From Spirochaetia bacterium (GTDB lineage: Bacteria > Spirochaetota > Spirochaetia > Treponematales > Breznakiellaceae), in assembly GCA_025997495.1 (NCBI GenBank), contig BNUR01000130.1, positions 1 through 8,053 on the forward strand: a stretch of DNA of 8,053 bases. Direction: 5' to 3'. The notes beneath the pieces were generated by a model. The model searched no databases, was not told the origin of the DNA, and saw only the letters and a list, made by a program, of their open reading frames with translations. Shown in pieces: positions 5,807 to 8,053 of the stretch. The translations under genes and the position numbers were made by a program. How positions within the stretch are numbered: the stretch's first letter is position 1; every line of letters begins with the position of its first letter.

Positions 5807-7045
5807 ATGAAGCTGCTCTTCCGGATCTATGTCCGTCTGCTTATGTGCATCATCCTTGCCTTATTCAGCGCCTGCCGCCCGGATGGGCTTGTTTCGGTTA
5901 CCCGGGAGGATCTGTTCACCCTGGACATCGGGCTATTGGAGGATCAGATCGATCTCTACAACCTTGAGGGAGGCCGGAACAGCCGCACGACTTCCCTGGC
6001 CGTGCGGGACGGCCTGTTTTATATCGCCGATGGCAACGGGGGAAAGGTGGTTCACTATACCTCCTATGGGGATTTACTTTTCATGATCTATAATGAAGAA
6101 ACCAATCCCCCGCCGCTAACCCTGCGTACCGATGTGGAAGCCGGCGGGATAATAACCCGCCGGGCCTTTTCCTATCCCCTTCAGGAGCCCGGAACCATTG
6201 CCGTGGATGCCCGCAAGCATATTTACGTGGAAGACCGGCTTCCCTATGAACGGCGCCGTTTTAACACGGAAAACCGGATCCTTGAAGACAGCATTGTGCT
6301 CCATTTTGATCCCTCAGGCAGCTTTATGGGGTACCTGGGGAAGGAAGGTATCGGGGGATCGCCCTTTCCCAATATCGAACGGATCAGCGTCTCGGTCCGG
6401 GATGAATACGCCGTGGTGTGCCGGATGCCCACGGGCTGGACCATCTACTGGTATGATGCCGAGGGAACCCTGCTGTACCTGCTTCCCTTGAAAAATGAGA
6501 ATATCCCCATTCCCCCGGATCGGCAGCCGGTATTCCCCTCAATAGACACCATCGCGGTGTCCCCGGACTCGCGGAAGGTGTTCGTCAAGGTCGATTATTA
6601 CCGGGAAACCTTCGATGAATCCACCAATACCCGGCTTGGCACCGAACCGGACAGTTCTGTAATCTGGCTATTAAACATGGAAGACGGCTCTTATGAGGGC
6701 ACCCTTGAAGTGCCTTTTTTTGAGCAGCGGATTATCGATCCCCGGGCTGTTGAAAATACCCGCCGCACTACGGAACGGCTTTTCTATTCTCTCTTGGGGG
6801 TGGTGAAGAATGACCAGGTATTTCTCATTTTTCCGGTTGAGGGGGGCTATTCCATCATGATCCTCTCCACGGACGGACACCAGCAACGCCGGGGCTTTAT
6901 CCAGGTACAAAACGAAGAACTGCAATACAACACCTTTACCATTTCCGCCGAGGGCATCCTTTCCGCCCTCCTGGCTACGGATTTTCAGGCAAGGCTGGTC
7001 TGGTGGCGCACCGACAAGTTTCTGGAGGAGGGGGGCGCCCCATGA
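5807..7045 (+). CDS. Lipoprotein with NHL-like beta-propeller repeats
   Basis: From ATG 5807 this is a 412-residue protein. Residues 1-22 are a lipoprotein signal peptide (MKLLFRIYVR, hydrophobic LLMCIILALF, lipobox LFSAC) with the lipidated Cys at 23; Phe at -3 fits the relaxed spirochaetal lipobox. The mature part shows NHL-type blades: SLAVRDGLFYIADGNGGKV, then GTIAVDARKHIYVEDRL with a paired SIVLHFDPSGSFMGYLG, and later IDTIAVSPDSRKVFV. Such propellers bind proteins or ligands; no catalytic motif is seen. It resembles a conserved spirochaetal lipoprotein family (possibly the LIC_12708 type; from memory). A GTG at 5753 with SD GAGAGG (5742-5747) would add 18 residues ahead of the signal peptide; I prefer ATG because of the signal peptide and the promoter between the two. 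The stop overlaps the next gene (ATGA). Confidence 0.85.
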   Translation: MKLLFRIYVRLLMCIILALFSACRPDGLVSVTREDLFTLDIGLLEDQIDLYNLEGGRNSRTTSLAVRDGLFYIADGNGGKVVHYTSYGDLLFMIYNEETNPPPLTLRTDVEAGGIITRRAFSYPLQEPGTIAVDARKHIYVEDRLPYERRRFNTENRILEDSIVLHFDPSGSFMGYLGKEGIGGSPFPNIERISVSVRDEYAVVCRMPTGWTIYWYDAEGTLLYLLPLKNENIPIPPDRQPVFPSIDTIAVSPDSRKVFVKVDYYRETFDESTNTRLGTEPDSSVIWLLNMEDGSYEGTLEVPFFEQRIIDPRAVENTRRTTERLFYSLLGVVKNDQVFLIFPVEGGYSIMILSTDGHQQRRGFIQVQNEELQYNTFTISAEGILSALLATDFQARLVWWRTDKFLEEGGAP

Positions 7046-7632
7046 GTGACCGGCAGAACGGGGAGGACAAAGGGGATCTTACCGCTCCTTGGGAACCGGA
7101 TCGGGAAGTGGTCTTCTATTACAACCGTGAACGCCGGCTTGAGCGGGCCTCCCCGGCGGTACGGGCCTTGAACGAGACAGGTCTCATGGTAAAGGGCGGC
7201 TTCATCCGTTCCCTCACCTCCACAAGGTCCAATACGCTGCTTCTTATCTCCATACTGATCATCATGGCCTTTATCATGGTCTTTTCCTTTCTGGTGGGAG
7301 GACCCCGGGGCGCGCCTACCCTGGGAGGAAATACCCTGAGGATCAGCGCGGGGAAGGCCGGGGATGTATCCTTTATTGTTATCAATAAGGGTATCGCCAA
7401 AAAGATGGATACGCCCTATACCGGGGAGGTGTTCGTGGCGGTTTCCCCGGTGTTACGGTCTTCAAAAAAAATAACCCCCGCGGATGTTCCGGTCTTTACC
7501 GCTCAGGTGTTTTTTACCCTGGAGCAGGAGGAGGAATACCGGCTTACCCTGCCTTTTACGGCGGAAAATTACCTGCTTCTTTTTCAGGCTGGGGAAGATC
7601 GGATCACTGCCAGGGCCAAAAACCTTCCTTGA
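7042..7632 (+). CDS. Single-pass membrane protein with extracytoplasmic domain, unknown function
   Basis: This 196-residue protein has a charged N-terminal part (1-63, cytoplasmic by the positive-inside rule, with RRLERA and FIRSLTSTRSN), one strongly hydrophobic helix (about 64-86, LLLISILIIMAFIMVFSFLVGG) and a C-terminal domain of ~110 residues. That domain is rich in predicted beta strands (LRISAGKAGDVSFIVINKG, then VFTAQVFFTLEQEEEYRLTLPF), so it looks like a small beta sandwich outside the membrane. I do not recognise the family. The start is fixed by the ATGA overlap with the lipoprotein stop and by a strong SD (GGAGGAGG, 7024-7031, with a G-run to 7035). Tight coupling implies a function linked to the lipoprotein, perhaps as an inner-membrane partner. 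Confidence 0.85.
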   Translation: MSDRQNGEDKGDLTAPWEPDREVVFYYNRERRLERASPAVRALNETGLMVKGGFIRSLTSTRSNTLLLISILIIMAFIMVFSFLVGGPRGAPTLGGNTLRISAGKAGDVSFIVINKGIAKKMDTPYTGEVFVAVSPVLRSSKKITPADVPVFTAQVFFTLEQEEEYRLTLPFTAENYLLLFQAGEDRITARAKNLP

Positions 7633-7677
7633 CCTCGGGGCGGTAATAGTCTATGGTTGACCCATGCGGAGAAACCT

Positions 7678-8053
7678 ATGATTCAGTTTTACTTTCTGTC
7701 CATCGTCTTAAACGCTCTGTCCGGATATGTGCTCACCAGAGAACCCCGGGACGAGGAGGAGGACACTGATGTATCCGGCCCGGATACCGGTTTCCATTTA
7801 TCCCTTCAAAACGAAACCAGCCGCCTTATCCTGGGGGTTCTGACCATCGTGATGGGGTTGCTAAAGATTCTTTCATCGGTTCCGGGGGATCTGCCGGTTG
7901 TTGGGGATCTTATCCCCGCGCTGGCGGGCTTTCTTTCGGGCTTTGCCCTGGTATTTGAATACTACCGCGGCCGGACTACCTTGGAACCGGAGCAAACCGA
8001 TAAGATTGAACGTCTTCTGGTACACAATAAAAAATGGATAGGCTACTTTGCCC
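7678..8053 (+). CDS. Multi-pass membrane protein, N-terminal 125 codons (partial)
   Basis: The frame is open from ATG 7678 to the window edge. SD GGAG (7668-7671) lies six bases upstream. The protein starts with a hydrophobic segment (1-20, MIQFYFLSIVLNALSGYVLT), followed by an acidic stretch (REPRDEEEDTD). Two more hydrophobic helices lie at ~49-68 and ~72-95, then a charged segment containing ERLLVHNKKW. I do not recognise the family. It follows the single-pass protein after 45 bases without an obvious promoter or terminator, so it is probably the third gene of the operon. An upstream ATG at 7664 is not the start: it runs into a stop after five codons. Confidence 0.8.
   Translation, partial: MIQFYFLSIVLNALSGYVLTREPRDEEEDTDVSGPDTGFHLSLQNETSRLILGVLTIVMGLLKILSSVPGDLPVVGDLIPALAGFLSGFALVFEYYRGRTTLEPEQTDKIERLLVHNKKWIGYFA

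Noticed and set aside
1..8053. CRISPR array or phage structural genes
   Set aside because: No regularly spaced direct repeats with unique spacers, and no phage gene other than the integrase fragment. The only tandem repeats are coding and lack spacers.

Overview
The window reads as chromosomal DNA of a spirochaete, most likely a Treponema of the moderately GC-rich, gut-symbiont type. The reasons are the style of the SecA and its C-terminal zinc motif, the relaxed spirochaetal lipobox of the beta-propeller lipoprotein, the tRNA genes lacking an encoded CCA, and the integrase fragment, which recalls those of termite-gut treponemes. This is recognition from memory, not a database search. The first ~600 bases are visibly more AT-rich than the rest.

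Left part (1-447) is mobile DNA. The 5' part of an IS5-family insertion sequence enters from the left edge on the minus strand (1-187). It has cut a tyrosine-recombinase (integrase) gene after codon 47 (188-329). The integrase remnant lies just beyond the 3' end of a tRNA-Thr gene, the classic layout of an integrative element or genomic island whose body would lie left of the window. The integrase leader holds two mutually exclusive hairpins around its Shine-Dalgarno (SD) sequence.

Middle left (448-885) is a tRNA cluster: tRNA-Thr(UGU) on the minus strand, and divergently tRNA-Gly(GCC) then tRNA-Leu(UAG) on the plus strand behind a near-consensus sigma-70 promoter. The tRNA-Gly has C instead of the near-universal U at position 55.

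Next (886-2928) come two plus-strand envelope genes, 15 bases apart: a small exported protein of unknown function, and a 492-residue exported protein with a degenerate RlpA-type double-psi beta-barrel, a Pro/Ala/Ser/Tyr/Gln linker built of 13-residue repeats, and a C-terminal SPOR domain. No clear terminator separates them from the tRNA pair.

secA (2935-5715, minus) converges on the SPOR gene with only six bases between stop codons. A short region with a perfect 7-bp inverted repeat and two candidate promoters separates secA from a divergent plus-strand operon (5807 to the right edge): a lipoprotein with NHL-like beta-propeller repeats, a single-pass membrane protein overlapping it by ATGA, and a multi-pass membrane protein cut by the window end. 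The last three are best seen as an uncharacterised envelope operon. Apart from the mobile DNA, the window is mostly core chromosome concerned with protein export and the cell envelope.
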